Source: Mesocentrotus franciscanus
Taxonomy: Eukaryota > Echinodermata > Echinoidea > Camarodonta > Strongylocentrotidae
DNA: 64,000 nt
Direction: 5' to 3'
Assembly: GCA_037976565.1 (NCBI GenBank)
Contig: CP137674.1
Coordinates: 2,724,762 to 2,788,761, forward strand
A program made the position numbers and the translations under genes. Of this stretch, positions 25,596-36,952 are shown piece after piece. The notes under the pieces were generated by a model. It searched no databases. It was not told where the DNA came from and was given only the letters and a program-made list of their open reading frames with translations. Within the stretch, counting starts at the first letter, position 1. Every line of letters begins with the position of its first letter.

Positions 25596-25876
25596 GCTAT
25601 TAGCATACTGTAACGTCATTATATTGTTTCCTCTCGCTTGTTTGTCATGCCAACAGTGTCTCAATATGTGTTCATGTCTATTCTCTGTTAGTGTTTTATT
25701 TTTCCCTTCCTACCTACTGCAAGTGGTGGTTTGTCATTGTCCTCTCTGGAGCTCCCTGTGTCTGCACCGATTATTCCCTTTTATGACATTTTCCTTACTT
25801 TTATATGCGAATCTTGCATTGATGTTGATATGCTTTCGGGTTTTGGTTACTCATATTTTGTTTTTGTTTATTTATT

Positions 25877-26290
25877 ATGGCTAATTTAGATCACCACTTA
25901 CCTTTTCAGTCTGTGAGCGACGATGACCTTTTTGATTTATGAAGACCCTTTCAAGCTAATAATCGATCCTTTGTTAATTTCCCAGGAACCTTTGATGAAA
26001 TTGTTGTTGAAAATATAAATTCATCATCCAAAGAATTGAATTTGAATTTTGGTCACGAGGATCCACCACAACATTCTTATACAAAGTATATTACAAATGC
26101 ACAATTTTATAAAGTAGTTAAAGATATTAATAGTGATACATTCTCTTTATTGCATTTAAATATACGAAGTTTAAATAAACATTTTGATGAATTGCAATAT
26201 TGTTTTGATAACCCTTCCAATAAACAGCCTTCTTCAATTGGACTAACAGAAACTTGGTTATCACATGCGACCAATGGACCACGGAACCAT
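25877..26290 (+). pseudogene. CR1/L2-like LINE, ORF2 start with endonuclease N-terminus, truncated
   Basis: From the ATG at 25877 one frame runs to about 26290 with a single internal stop, TGA at 25940. It encodes an acidic N-terminus and then LLHLNIRSLNKHFDELQ and IGLTETWL. These are the first two conserved blocks of the apurinic/apyrimidinic-type endonuclease of CR1/L2-group LINEs. The frame breaks off at about 26290, where a different element (26314-26854) begins. It lies on the opposite strand from the reverse transcriptase half at 22050-24350 and may be the 5' part of the same insertion. Confidence 0.75.
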
Positions 26291-26313
26291 ACTTAATGCA
26301 ATCATAAGAAAAG

Positions 26314-26854
26314 CTTTAAAGATACTATGTCCCTTTTGCAGCCAACATCAAATTCTGTAGAACTTTGCAGGAATTATGAATATGTCATGTATGTCCTATC
26401 TGTGAAATTTAAACGTTAGCAGTGTCCTAATATTCAAATTATGCAAGGAAACCCGTTTACTTGCTAGACTTCACTGTCAGACACTATTGAGTGACTGACT
26501 GGCTTTTTCATCTTTGGTAATAACATACATAAAATGAGCTGTAAAGGGTACATGAGCATTTGTCTACATCAATAACCCACTTCTTGTAATGGCCAAAATT
26601 AAACTGATTGAATCTTTGCGCAGCATAAAACGTACGACCATTCGGTACAATGGTCTGAAAAATCAGACTATTACTTACTGGCTCTATAGCTCCTAAGTCG
26701 ATTCGACAACTAATAGTCATTATTTTCCCACTTAAAGACATTTTCAAGCCCCCTTTTTTAAAAGGAAGTTCTAAATTAGTATTGTCTTTCAAATGCCGTT
26801 GGAATTTAACCTTTTCATTTTTTTGGCCTGCAAATGGGACATAGTACCTTTAAG
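26314..26854. mobile_element. MITE family 3, copy 1
   Basis: The ends are inverted: CTTTAAAGATACTATGTCCC at the left and GGGACATAGTACCTTTAAG at the right. A second copy in the same orientation lies at 42150-42680. The interior has no conserved reading frame. Confidence 0.85.
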
Positions 26855-27258
26855 GCTATAAGAGAGGAAAAACAAAGAACTTAATAGGGAAAGAGAGGCA
26901 TGGAGAGAAAAGAAGTGAAAATAACTCTTTGATAACTATTTAAAAAATAAAGAAGAAAACCAAATAAATAAATAAATACCTGATAGATAGAAGGAAGATG
27001 AATGAAGGAAATGCAAGAAGAGATATTAAAAAATAGAATAGAAAATGATAAGACAAAAATTACATGAGCAAATACAAAGAGAGGATAGTAGAAAGAGAAA
27101 AGGAAGAAAATGCAAAAGTCAGGATAGAAACAGAAGATGTAACAAAAAATGGTAAAACATCATAAAGATAGATATGCAAAGATAAAGAAAAAAAGATGTG
27201 AGAATAATGAAAAGCAAAGGAATTAAAATGCACATATTGAAGGCCCACTGAATGACAC
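26855..27258. other. A-rich intergenic stretch
   Basis: Purine-rich, AGAAA-laden sequence with no exon signal. Confidence 0.35.
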
Positions 27259-27493
27259 TAGGGACTTTTAGATTTGCACGACGAGAACGTGGACTGTGTG
27301 TGTGTAATTGGGTTTTTACAGACGTGTATCAATCAGAACGTGGACTGCTACGGGGACATCCTTTTAAGGCAATGTGACGTCCTTTAAGGCACACTGCAGG
27401 GCACTGCCAGTGCCTTAAAAGGACGTCACATTGCCTTAAAAGGACGTCCACGTAGCAGTCTACGTTCTCGTCGTGCAAATCTAAAAGTCCCTA
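27259..27493. mobile_element. Palindromic MITE
   Basis: TAGGGACTTTTAGATTTGCA at the left end has its perfect complement at the right end, and GAACGTGGACTGCTACG and AAGGCAATGTGACGTCC also recur inverted. The left arm carries an extra ~50 bp including a GTGTGTGTG run, so the arms are unequal. Confidence 0.85.
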
Positions 27494-27864
27494 TTGTCGC
27501 CCTCGTTTACCCTCCTGCAAGTTGTTAAAAACGTTCAAGAGACCGACTGCCGGCCTCACATACTCCGTACAGGTTAGAATGCTGCCCTTTTCGGTCTTGT
27601 CAGCAGTTAGTCTCATACGCTGTAGCTGATAGCGACCTATTCACTCAACTATGCTGTAATAAAGGGCAAAGAGACAAAAAAGAGAGAGGCCCACGACTAA
27701 CAACGGTAACATGGTGAAACTATTGGTTCACGCGCACACGTCATTACTTCTATTCTAATCTCAAGTTTGTTACCGGTTCAATGAAATGCTCACATGAATG
27801 TTCAATTACACGAACTGCCTAGGCTGTCAAACATGAATTGTTGAAATAAAAAATAAACCAAGGG

Positions 27865-28030
27865 TGTGTTCATGCGCTAAGCTTTTGGAAGCGAGCCGTA
27901 CCGTACCGACCCGTGATGCTCCAATGCGTACCATGCCTAGGGGTTCGTTTTGCGAGCATTCAGGCGCTTATGTCGGAAGCGTATCTCCGAGCAGGGAGGT
28001 GGGAGTTCCGAGGTACCTGTTTACTAACCT
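27865..28030. repeat. Dispersed repeat with CCGTA tandem core
   Basis: The stretch around GCGAGCCGTACCGTACC resembles the reverse complement of 34228-34310, which carries CGTACGGTACGGCTACGG. Both sit next to a GCGCT-containing segment, which suggests two copies of one dispersed element. Boundaries are unclear. Confidence 0.4.
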
Positions 28031-28239
28031 ATTCATATTTATGGATGTTTTTCCTAGGGATCAAGTGACGAGGAATTCCATTAATCTGTTATTAATGAAT
28101 GAACTACAATCCAATCTGCATACAAGATTGGGTTATTCAGGTTGTCAAGAACAACCTTTGTTTAAAAGGTTTGCATACAATTCGAATATAGTAAACCGGT
28201 CTTTGCACTCGAATCCGGTGTGGGGGGAGGGCGACACGT

Positions 28240-29170
28240 TGCGTAGCAACATATAGCAACGTGTCAAAAATGAAGTATTTATCGAACTATCGAGCCGCCC
28301 GGGCCCCGCCCCCCCCCCCCCCCCCCCACTCCGGGGTCGGAGGGACCGCATTCGTGTTCCCAAAATCTCCGGTAAAGGGGTACTTTTCGCGCGACAAAGT
28401 CCGACCCGAGAAGTGTAAAAAAAAGGGGGTGTATTGACTTTTCACCCGGAGATTTCTTTAAAAAGGGGGTGTTTTACTTTTTCTCTCTTTGGATTCCTGA
28501 GAAATTAAAAAAAAGGGGTCATAAAATATCTTGAATATCATAGATAGGGAGGTACATTGAGCAGTGTTCCGGATTTAAAGGGGTCTTCAAGGCAGGAAAA
28601 GCCCGCGAAAACCCGCGAAAGGGGGGTTCAGAAATGTCGGCAGTCCTCAAGGAGAGGGAACAAGCATACGCGTGCCCTAAATAACACTGAGTGGGGGGGG
28701 GGGGGCCGGGCGGCGTCTTATTTGTTCGTACCATAGCGAGCCCAGATTGAGCTCGTGAAGGAAACCTGCACATGCGCACTCGCGAAGGAAACCAGAAAAA
28801 GGAGATTTATTAGAAAAGAAAAGGGGCACATGTCATAATAAACCTCGAACCTGAAAAGGGGCACTCACCAGAGATGAAAAAGGTACTTATGAGAAAGGAA
28901 AAGGGGCACCTATCAGATTTTAATAGGGGCATTTGTCAGAGGTGAAAAGGAGTATTTATGAAAAGGGGAAAGGGTTGTTATAAAACAGGGAAAAGTGGCA
29001 TTTATCAGAAGGAAATAGAGTAATTAATGAAAAGGGAACACGTGTAAAAATAAAAGAGGCACATATCAGAGGTGAAAAGAAGCACGTATTAGAAGGGGAA
29101 GGGAACTGCTTAAAAAGGAAAATGTCACTTTTCAAACGTAAAAAGAGGCACCTTTTGCCCCCCTAGGGAG
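28240..29170. repeat. GC-rich degenerate repeat region with poly-C and poly-G tracts
   Basis: There is a C run at about 28308-28327 and a G run near 28693-28704. From about 28800 to 29150 there is a decayed tandem array with recurring AAAAGGGGCAC and TATCAGAGGTGAAAAG words at roughly 30-40 bp spacing. No gene. Confidence 0.55.
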
Positions 29171-29364
29171 CGCCGCCCTGAGCACAAAGTTTTAACGTGC
29201 ATGTCTTTATTTCCCAATCTGTTTTATTTTCTTCTTTTGTTTGTTTTCCTTTTGATGTCTTTCTTCATTTCCTTCTCTATGTGTTTGGCAAAATGTTCCC
29301 TTTAGTTCACCTTTTCCCGTTTTTTCTCTAGTCTCTTTCTTGACATTATATTTGTATCTCCTCT

Positions 29365-29373
29365 ATCTTTCTC

Positions 29374-29407
<34 letters not shown>

Positions 29408-29412
29408 TCTTT
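29365..29412. repeat. (CT)n microsatellite
   Basis: CT dinucleotide run interrupted once by ATCACTC. Confidence 0.9.
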
Positions 29413-29469
29413 CACGCGTGTATAATGCGTAGGCCAGGGGTTCTCAAACGTTTTTCTTTGACGGTTCAG

Positions 29470-29772
29470 TGGGGGGTGTTTCATAAAGCTGTTCGTAAAG
29501 TTACGCATGACTTTGCGAACGACTTGAATATGAAGTGCCAGATAGGATGCCCAAAGTTTTTCCTGATGTTTTAACAAAGTGTGACTATATTTCCAATAAC
29601 CTCAATTGAACTATGGCTAAAAATATACTTTGCATTACAAATGTTTGTTATAAACAGTTCAACTTTAGTTGATGCAGATAAAAATGATTGAGCATCCCAT
29701 TTGGCTTTTCATATTTAAGTCATTCGTAAAGTCATGCGTAACTTTACGAACAGCTTTATGAAACACTCCCCC
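29470..29772. mobile_element. MITE with TIR GGGGTGTTTCATAAAG
   Basis: The left end GGTGTTTCATAAAGCTGTTC and the right end GAACAGCTTTATGAAACAC are perfect complements, followed inward by GTAAAGTTACGCATGACTTT and its near complement. The terminal sequence resembles family 1 (268-929), suggesting related transposase recognition. No coding capacity. Confidence 0.9.
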
Positions 29773-30119
29773 AGCAGTGATTTCTATGAAAGCTGTAAGG
29801 TCCGAAATGACACTTGTATACTGAAGATAATGAGGCTTGTTCTTGGTCTATATCTGAGCCAAGGAGAATTGTTACAGTTTTAAAAAACAGAGCCGCCAGT
29901 GCTTCCACTCGTTTAAATAGAGTTTTCTGAAAAAGAACACCCAATTTCCTGGAATTTGAAGGAATTTCCTAAAACTTTCAAAATGCCTCTTACGTGGATT
30001 TTTTTATTTGGATGAATCGCTATGACGTTTGAATATATATTAATTATTGAGTGGGCTTATTTTGCTTTCTAATGGATCCGTACAACATGGCAGAGCTTGA
30101 GGGGCCTGGCAGAGCCCCA

Positions 30120-30262
30120 GGATGCTCTCGAGTTTATTTGACTTTCAAGAAAGAAATTGTCTTGAGGAGAGACAAAGAGGTTACTTCTAAAATGAAATGA
30201 AAGGGCTATTTGACTTTCAAGATAGAAAATTGACTTAAAGAGAGAAAGAGAGGTTATTTCTA
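30120..30262. repeat. Dispersed repeat unit, inverted relative to 31500-31700 and 32100-32200
   Basis: The segments ATTTGACTTTCAAGA and AAAGAGAGGTTATTTCT occur here twice. Their complements (AGAAATAACCTCTCTTTCTC) occur at about 31523-31545 and 32155-32180, so a family of short inverted units flanks the LINE at 30263-31470. Confidence 0.7.
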
Positions 30263-31470
30263 TCGCAAATTGGATCAGAAGCTGACAGTGCGCAACTCCA
30301 GGAAGACATCAACTCACTGGAGCGATGGGAAGCCGACTAGCTAATGGAATTCAACCCGAAGAAATGTCAGGTCCTCCATGTCTCCAACAAACGTAAGCCC
30401 ATCGTCAAGTCATACATCATTCATGGACACACTCTGGAGAATGCAGACACAGTCAAATATCTTGGAATACATCTACACAAGAAGCTTAGTTGGAATTACC
30501 ACATCAACCAAGTAACAAAAAAAGGCTAATTCCACCCGAGCCTTTCTCCAGAGGAACATCAGATCATGCCCACGTAAAGTCAAAGTGCTCTGCTACCTAA
30601 CCTTACTTAGACCAGTCATGGAATACGGAACCATCATCTGGGATCCCTTCACCCAAGCCAACATCAGGAAATTAGAGATGATCCAAAGGAGATATGCACG
30701 CTTTGTCTGCAATGACCATCACAGAACAAGCAGTGTCAGAGCCATGCTTGACCAACTACAATGGCCATCTCTGCAAGAAAGGCGAGCCCAGGCGAAGGTA
30801 ACAACGATGTTCTGCATTAAGAATTCACTGATTTCCATCCCCCTGGCAGCTCTGACTCCATCCCTACCTGCTTCGCAAGGCAGGGGCGGATCCAGCCGGC
30901 GGCAAGGGAGGGGGCCTAAAAAGGGGCCCGTGGGAAAATTTGAAAATCGTGCCGGTCGATTTTTCGCTCAATGGGGGGTCGGGAGGGGAGTAGTGAGCAC
31001 AATTTTTGGCACCCGAAAAAATTCCCTACGGAAGGGTAATTTTTTCCACCGCCACCCCCTTGGGCGCCAGGAGGGGCCCATCTTCTTTTTTTTCAAAAAA
31101 GAGTGTTTTTACCTGGTTTTTTGCTAGGGGAGGGGGCCGGGCCCCCGCCCCCCCCTGGATCCGCCACTGTCGCAAGGAGGCAACGACCAGAAACTCCAAG
31201 TGCCATATGCCCGGACACAAGTACTGCAAAGGAGTTTCTTTCCTGATGCCACCAGGCTCTGGAACTCACTACCTCAGGCCGCCGTCACCTGCACCTTTCT
31301 GCCAGAGGTACTCAAGATCCAGCTCCGTTAAGCTACGGATGTCTTTTTAGCTGCACATAGTTCTGTGTAGGCCTTTTACTGAGTCACTATATATAAACAT
31401 GCACAGCACCTACATCAGTACGAGAATACACCCGACGGTGGCCTGTACTTTTAGCGAAGAAGAAGAAGAA
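30263..31470 (+). pseudogene. LINE 3' part (Jockey/CR1-type), interrupted by a MITE
   Basis: The frame at 30344-30529 encodes MEFNPKKCQVLHVSNKR and later VKYLGIHLHKKLSWNYH. The frame at 30585 onward encodes LLRPVMEYGTIIWDPF and IQRRYARFVCNDHH. These are the post-catalytic thumb and C-terminal blocks of Jockey/CR1-group reverse transcriptases. A stop (TAG near 30339) and a frameshift near 30524 break the ORF, and a 289-bp MITE interrupts it at 30881. The remaining C-terminal coding continues after 31177. It ends with a (GAA)n tail near 31455-31470. The RT palm is missing, so this is a 5'-truncated dead copy. Confidence 0.85.
30881..31169. mobile_element. hAT-type MITE with 8-bp target site duplication
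   Basis: The ends CAGGGGCGGATCCAG and CTGGATCCGCCACTG are inverted repeats with one mismatch. The element is flanked on both sides by TCGCAAGG (30873-30880 and 31170-31177), a perfect 8-bp direct repeat. CAG-starting ends with 8-bp duplications are typical of hAT-superfamily elements. It sits inside the LINE coding sequence, so it inserted after that LINE. The interior is GC-rich and non-coding. Confidence 0.9.
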
Positions 31471-31575
31471 GGATGAAATGGAAGTGCTTCTGTCAAATCT
31501 GAGCCCTTTCATTTCATTTTAGAAATAACCTCTCTTTCTCTCTTATAGACAATTTTATGAGATGGAATGTTCAAT

Positions 31576-31790
31576 CAGAGGGCTTTTTGTGCTCTTTGAA
31601 AGGAGTAAACAATCGGGGCAGTGCAATTTAAATTTCAGGGGATGGATTAGAGTTTTTATCGCTCTTGAAAGTCAAATAGCCCTTTCATTTTATTTTATAA
31701 ATAAACTCTAATCCATCCCTCGATATTTAAATTGCACTGCCCCTATTGGGGCTCTTTTTAAAGAGCACAAAAGAGCCCTCAGATTAGGCT
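31576..31790. repeat. Inverted repeat (arms ~80 bp)
   Basis: GGGGCAGTGCAATTTAAAT and GGATGGATTAGAGTTT in the left arm reappear as complements in the right arm (about 31698-31790), with AAGTCAAATAGCCCTTTCAT between them. The structure is probably a small foldback element. Confidence 0.75.
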
Positions 31791-32436
31791 GCAATTAGCA
31801 GAACACGCCCGTAATACTGGACACAACATTCAATGGGATGATGCCCACATCATTGAGTTTGAAACGCACTTCTGGTCAAGAATAGTAGGAGAATCCATCT
31901 GCATAAAAGGATAAATCCTTCACTGAATAGGGATTCTTGCTATACATTGTTACCTTTCTTCGCTCCAGTGATATCGAGGCAGCAGACAGCAAGAAATTGT
32001 GTAAATAATTTGCCTTTGCCGGGAGTCTTGGGGCGGAGCCCCATCAGGAAGTTCTTGAATTTTTAAAAAAATTAGGAAATTCAAAATGGTCGTCACGAGC
32101 GATAGAAAATATAATTTCCTCCTTGAAAGTCACATAGTCTCTTTAATTTCATTTTAGAAATAACCTCTCTTTCTCTCTTAAAGACTATTTTATAGAACTT
32201 CTGTTTTCGTATTATTGTACTTTCGTCCGCAGACTTCTTAGGCACATGTCGAGCCAACTCAGTCGGAAATGTAATCTGTAAGTGTAAATTTAAGTTTCAT
32301 GTTCTTCCTTTTTTTCTTCTTTTTTTCTCTCTCTCCCTTTCTCTGTCTTTCTCCTTTTCCCCCATCATCTATCTTCTTCTGTTTTACATTATTTTCTCTT
32401 TTCTTCTCATTTTTTTGTGTGTGACATGCGTTAGGC
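31791..32436. other. Intergenic with one more unit of the dispersed repeat
   Basis: AGAAATAACCTCTCTTTCTC recurs at about 32155-32175, and a T/C-rich tract lies at 32306-32420. No exon supported. Confidence 0.4.
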
Positions 32437-33302
32437 GTAGGGGAAAGTGAGATAAGATGAGCCAGTTTTTACATGTTGGCTTCGTACTACCAATAGATAA
32501 GTACTACAGGTATGGGTTAAATACAGTAATTTAGTACAACTACCATTCTCACTTTTCCTCTATTCACCTGTGAAGCAACTCATTTTATATGTGTCTGGTG
32601 GACCGCCAAAAAAAAAAGGTAATTTGGATTAATTTTCCCCAGTCATGGGGTATGTTGATCCGTGGCATTTCGTGCACATGTTGGCATCTGAAATGAAATT
32701 ATTAGAATAACACCAAATTTCCTGATATGGATAATAAATGATTATACTTATACTTATACTTATACTTATTACATGTATACATCAAGGCATGTATTGCTGT
32801 CAATCACCATTTCTTCCTTTTTAACTTAAATGTTTTAAAAAGTAAAGAATGATTAACACAGGGGTAAGATGAGCCACACAATGGTTAAGCAAGGGCTCAA
32901 CTTGCCCCAACGGACAGTCCCATCTTATCCCGCACACGCCATTTTGAAAACTTGACACAGCGTTTTTTTTTAAGTTCAATGAGGCTCAGAGGTTTTTACA
33001 CAAAAATAAGCTTTAATCTATAGCATCCATTCACAACAAGCAATTTTGATAGATCCCAATTGGGAAGGTATATTCACTCTTTATCTACAATAGTAAGAAA
33101 ATATCAAAAAAACTGTGTGAACCCCCCAAATAACGACAAATTTCTTATCATTCTGCCCGCATGTGAAAAAGGTAGTTCCAGCGATGTAAAGTGATGTCCT
33201 TAATGTCCTGAGGGCCCAAACCAGTTTTCACTTTGTACAGTTTCCTAGTAACAAGGGGTGGCTCAACTTACCCACTGGCTCATCTTACCTCACTTTCCCT
33301 AC
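32437..33302. mobile_element. Nonautonomous TIR transposon, ~866 bp
   Basis: The left end GTAGGGGAAAGTGAGATAAG and the right end CTTACCTCACTTTCCCTAC are inverted repeats (about 27 bp, continuing into GATGAGCCA/TGGCTCATC). Internal copies of GTAAGATGAGCCACAC and ACTTGCCCC are further variants of the end motif. No transposase frame was found. Confidence 0.8.
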
Positions 33303-34040
33303 GTGTGACATCGCACATAAATGCCAGGTGAGATTCCCCATCTAACGATATGTATTGATCTAGATTTCAAACAAATAATAACTCTCTCATTAATTCTATT
33401 TCCGATTTTTCTAATACTTACACGAATCTTCCATTTTTTTTAAATCGTCAACTTCCTCTCAAGACAACGTTATATAAAGGATTCATTCCTCAACTAATGC
33501 AAGGCTATCTCGCGAGTCATATCTCGATTTCAATAACTTCTTGCTTTCCTCATCTCCCAGTCTCTCTTGCTTTAATATTCCTCGTTACTTCCTTCCAATT
33601 GAGCTCCAACTTGATTTCTCCACATCTCCATATATTTCATTTTATGCACTGTATCTATTCTTCAACGACAGTTAGATGCAAATATTACTCAAAATCCATT
33701 ATATAAATCACACTCAGGATACAGCCAATTGACGAGAATTGCTTCAATCTATATTTTACATGTATCATTAATATATGGTTATGCAATGGCTATGGTGATG
33801 AGATGTCTAGGTAATATGTTGATGTGTTTGTTAAAATGTATTACCATGGTGCACCATCTTGGTTAAAAAATATAGTTGTATGTATTAACGTAAGTTCATG
33901 CCTTTACATACCACAGTAGAAATCAAATATTTTATATTTGATGCAGAATAATATTAATATTTGAAGATTAGAAACACAAAAAGGTTCCATAACCATTCAA
34001 GTGTTTCAAGAAAAAGTTGAGCAAACTTTGTCCTCGTTGT
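33303..34040. other. Intergenic, nothing recognised
   Basis: AT-rich, with no supported exon. Confidence 0.35.
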
Positions 34041-34340
34041 AAATTCACACTACAGTATAGCACGAGCGAGCTCTCCGATCCAGTCGAGACTCTTCGCGAG
34101 CGGTTTCATTGGAATTAATCGAGAAATTCCCCTCGCTAGCGTGTAAATACAGGCGCTCGTCGAGGTTTGGTACGGTTCGCCATGGCACACTCTGGGCCAC
34201 CTCGGGAGGTAGTCCGCCGTAGTACGGTAGGTTCGTTAAAGGAGCGTTCAGGCGCCTCCTCTGGCGCCGTACGGTACGGCTACGGTACGCTTGAAAAGAG
34301 CGCTTAATCACCCCCATGATTTCGTCGATAGTATAGGGCA
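34041..34340. repeat. GC-rich dispersed repeat, CCGTA-type core
   Basis: The stretch is GC-richer than its surroundings and shares the CGTACCGTA-type core with 27865-28030 in opposite orientation. A 98-codon minus-strand frame (34045-34341) is Arg-rich but resembles no protein I know and falls within the repeat, so I do not call a gene. Confidence 0.4.
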
Positions 34341-34639
34341 AATAAATATAATTCCTAGTTTCTCGTCCGGGTTTTTACGAAACGAAGAGAGGGTTCCAAA
34401 AATATTTGATATTTGATTTTGTTTTCCTGTACAAAAGAATGCTATCGGGTCAAATTCAACACATAGTTTATTGGGTTTTTTATTTTGTAAAGCACTTCTG
34501 GGGCTGAAAGAAGATAGAGTTGCATTATAATAGCTGTCTAGCTGGCCTCAGATTGTTATTCATCTTCATTTCAGAACGAAAATATCAAGTAAAGAGGACG
34601 AAAAACTAGGGATTAATTTGGTTTGGCCTTGTCCTCAGT

Positions 34640-35031
34640 TCGTAGTTAAGTCCAAACCCGTTATAGGTCCTGATGCCAACCAGTGTCTTACATAATTATG
34701 TCTCAAGTTCATCTTTATTCAATTTGCGCACCCAACAAATGTTATACCTATGTCAGTCCTTCTTTCCTCAATTTTGTTATGATCAACGAAATGGATATTG
34801 CATATCAATTGAAGCCAGTGCTTACTGTGATAGCCCTTCTTCTGCAGATGTCTTAATGAATCATTCTTGGTAGTGTGTTATCAGTTACATTTTGTTTTAA
34901 CGTCAACATTTTTATTAGTATTATATTGTGTACACTTTAAAAAAATCTATATTTTGTATATGTTGTATCGCTGAAATGTAATTTGATTTGTATGTTGCAG
35001 AAGTAAATCAAATTCAATTCAATTCAATTCA
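34640..35031 (+). pseudogene. LINE 3' end remnant with (AATTC)n tail
   Basis: Near 34670-34760 the translation contains LHNYV and NLRTQQM spaced like the C-terminal region of CR1/L2-type LINE proteins. The segment ends in an AATTC/AATTCA tandem tail at 35008-35030, as CR1/L2 elements often do. The upstream part is unrecognisable. Confidence 0.5.
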
Positions 35032-36929
35032 ACTGAAACTTGAAAGTCTCTGGGAACACACAATGATTACATGCACTTACCTCCAACCGGGCGATAATAA
35101 GTGGACAGTGACTGTAAAATCATTTATCGTTGAAATATTAAAGAACTTCCTATTTATTGAAAGAAAAAAATTACTTTAATACTAGCGACAGGTTTACATT
35201 CTACCTGAATACTTTATGTTAAAGTTTCCGTCTTTATTTGTTCTATTGAAGCTTCGAAAATTGCAACGGAATGATGAAAATGTTTCAACATGTTGGAGAT
35301 AATCAAAATTAAGATCAATAGGTTTCCCCATTTTCCGATCTTTGAACAATTTTGAAACCCGGTTAACAACAAAGCTTGTAATTCAAGGGCTTTTGTGTGT
35401 AAGAAAAGAAAATATCAAGCGACACGGTTGATTCCATTAATTGAGCTTCGGACTTTTTACTTGCTAACATCTCAAGGTGAAAGATTTATTTTTGAAGAGT
35501 ATATCCATACCAAACTGATCAGGCTGACAATCCAGTGACACTATTTAATCAATATAGCCCTACTCCTATCGATGCAAGGTTTTCTGAGGGAAAACAAGGT
35601 TTTCTGACCTTCCGATTAATAATTGTGTATGGCCTTTTCAAATAGGTCTATTATAAAAAATATAAAAAAATATGCACGGATAACTGTACTTGCGACCTAT
35701 TTTGTTTTGTTTATCGTGCTCTTAACATTAGTATTTCAGCTACGGAACTGATTCGATGAATTTAGATGCAATGATGTCGGTCATATAGACCTCTTGAATC
35801 CCAAAAAGAAAAACAAACACAAATCTTTAGAATTGTATGTAAAGAGTGCGCTGTTCGGGTGTGGGAGGAGAATATTTGTCCAGCCTTACATAAAAGATTA
35901 GTGCATTGTTTTCATGGTTGTACTGTCCCTTTCATATAATCGCATCCCAACGCAGGAACAAATATAATCAAATTACTGTCGCAGCAAAATTTGACCAACA
36001 CTTTATTATGCTTGACTTTGAATGCTTTTATTCTGGTTGAACCTTTCTATTAAACATTGATCACAGTTTGCTCTGAAGCGTATTTGTCTCGGCTGATTTA
36101 TACCAAGTAGCGTACTTCCCGGTTATTTCCAGCTGACATTTTACAAGAGCTATCATTTTTTTTGTAAAACAAAAACATCCCTTGAAGATTATTGAGATAG
36201 TAAATAAATATATATTATTTTTGGTCTTACTCTTCTGTGTTTTATTTTCATTATTCGAGATTTTTTTCTATAGATATATAGAAAACAAGTAATACTTTAA
36301 AATGAATACTCCGCGTCTCAGATGCATATAATTTTGTGTGTATTCCTTTGTTTGTTGTTTGTCTTTGTATTTTTTTGCTTTTGTTTTTTACCTTTAAAAT
36401 AAAAGGAACGAATAAAACGTTACATTAAATTTGAAGATCATCTACAAAAATCAGTTACTAGATATAGCGACGTTGTTTAATTGGGATGTGCACATGGCAG
36501 TGATAAGAAATGATACCTTTCCAACTAAATGATAAAAAACACATTTTGCACATGTAAAGTGTTGAAAAGCTGTTATAAAAATTAGTCATAATAAAAAACA
36601 AAGGTAAACAAAAGAACCCAAAGCAAACACAACTTAGAAAACAAACAACATGCATGGATTTAGGCGCCTTCTGAAATCCATCGCAAGACAACATTTATCG
36701 CTTATGGTGGAGAACACATACAAAATATATTATGGTGGAATATATAACGTAATACTTATGATTTAAGAATGTTTTGAAAAGAGGAAATACTAATGGTTTT
36801 CTAGGTAGTAACTGGGCTTTGAGCTTTAAAAATTAATTCAGGATTTATTCCGATTGATTGCATATTCACGTTTTTGAATTTTTGTTTCGCTTTATCTCAC
36901 CACAACCTTTTGAACATTTAACTGGGTTC
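35032..36929. other. Intergenic or upstream intron of the 7TM gene
   Basis: AT-rich with no exon supported. Because an acceptor sits just before the 7TM ATG, part of this stretch is probably a 5' intron. Confidence 0.35.
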
Positions 36930-36951
36930 TTTTAATTCTCTTTAATCACAG
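36930..36951 (+). other. Splice acceptor in front of the 7TM start codon
   Basis: The pyrimidine-rich TTTTAATTCTCTTTAATCACAG ends one base before ATGGCG. This suggests a 5' UTR intron and an upstream non-coding exon. Confidence 0.55.
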
Positions 36952-36952
36952 T

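Noticed and set aside
31006..31350. 114-codon plus-strand frame
   Set aside because: Crosses the end of the hAT MITE inside the LINE and is a composite artefact.
34045..34341. 98-codon Arg-rich minus-strand frame
   Set aside because: Lies in a GC-rich dispersed repeat with a second copy at 27865-28030.
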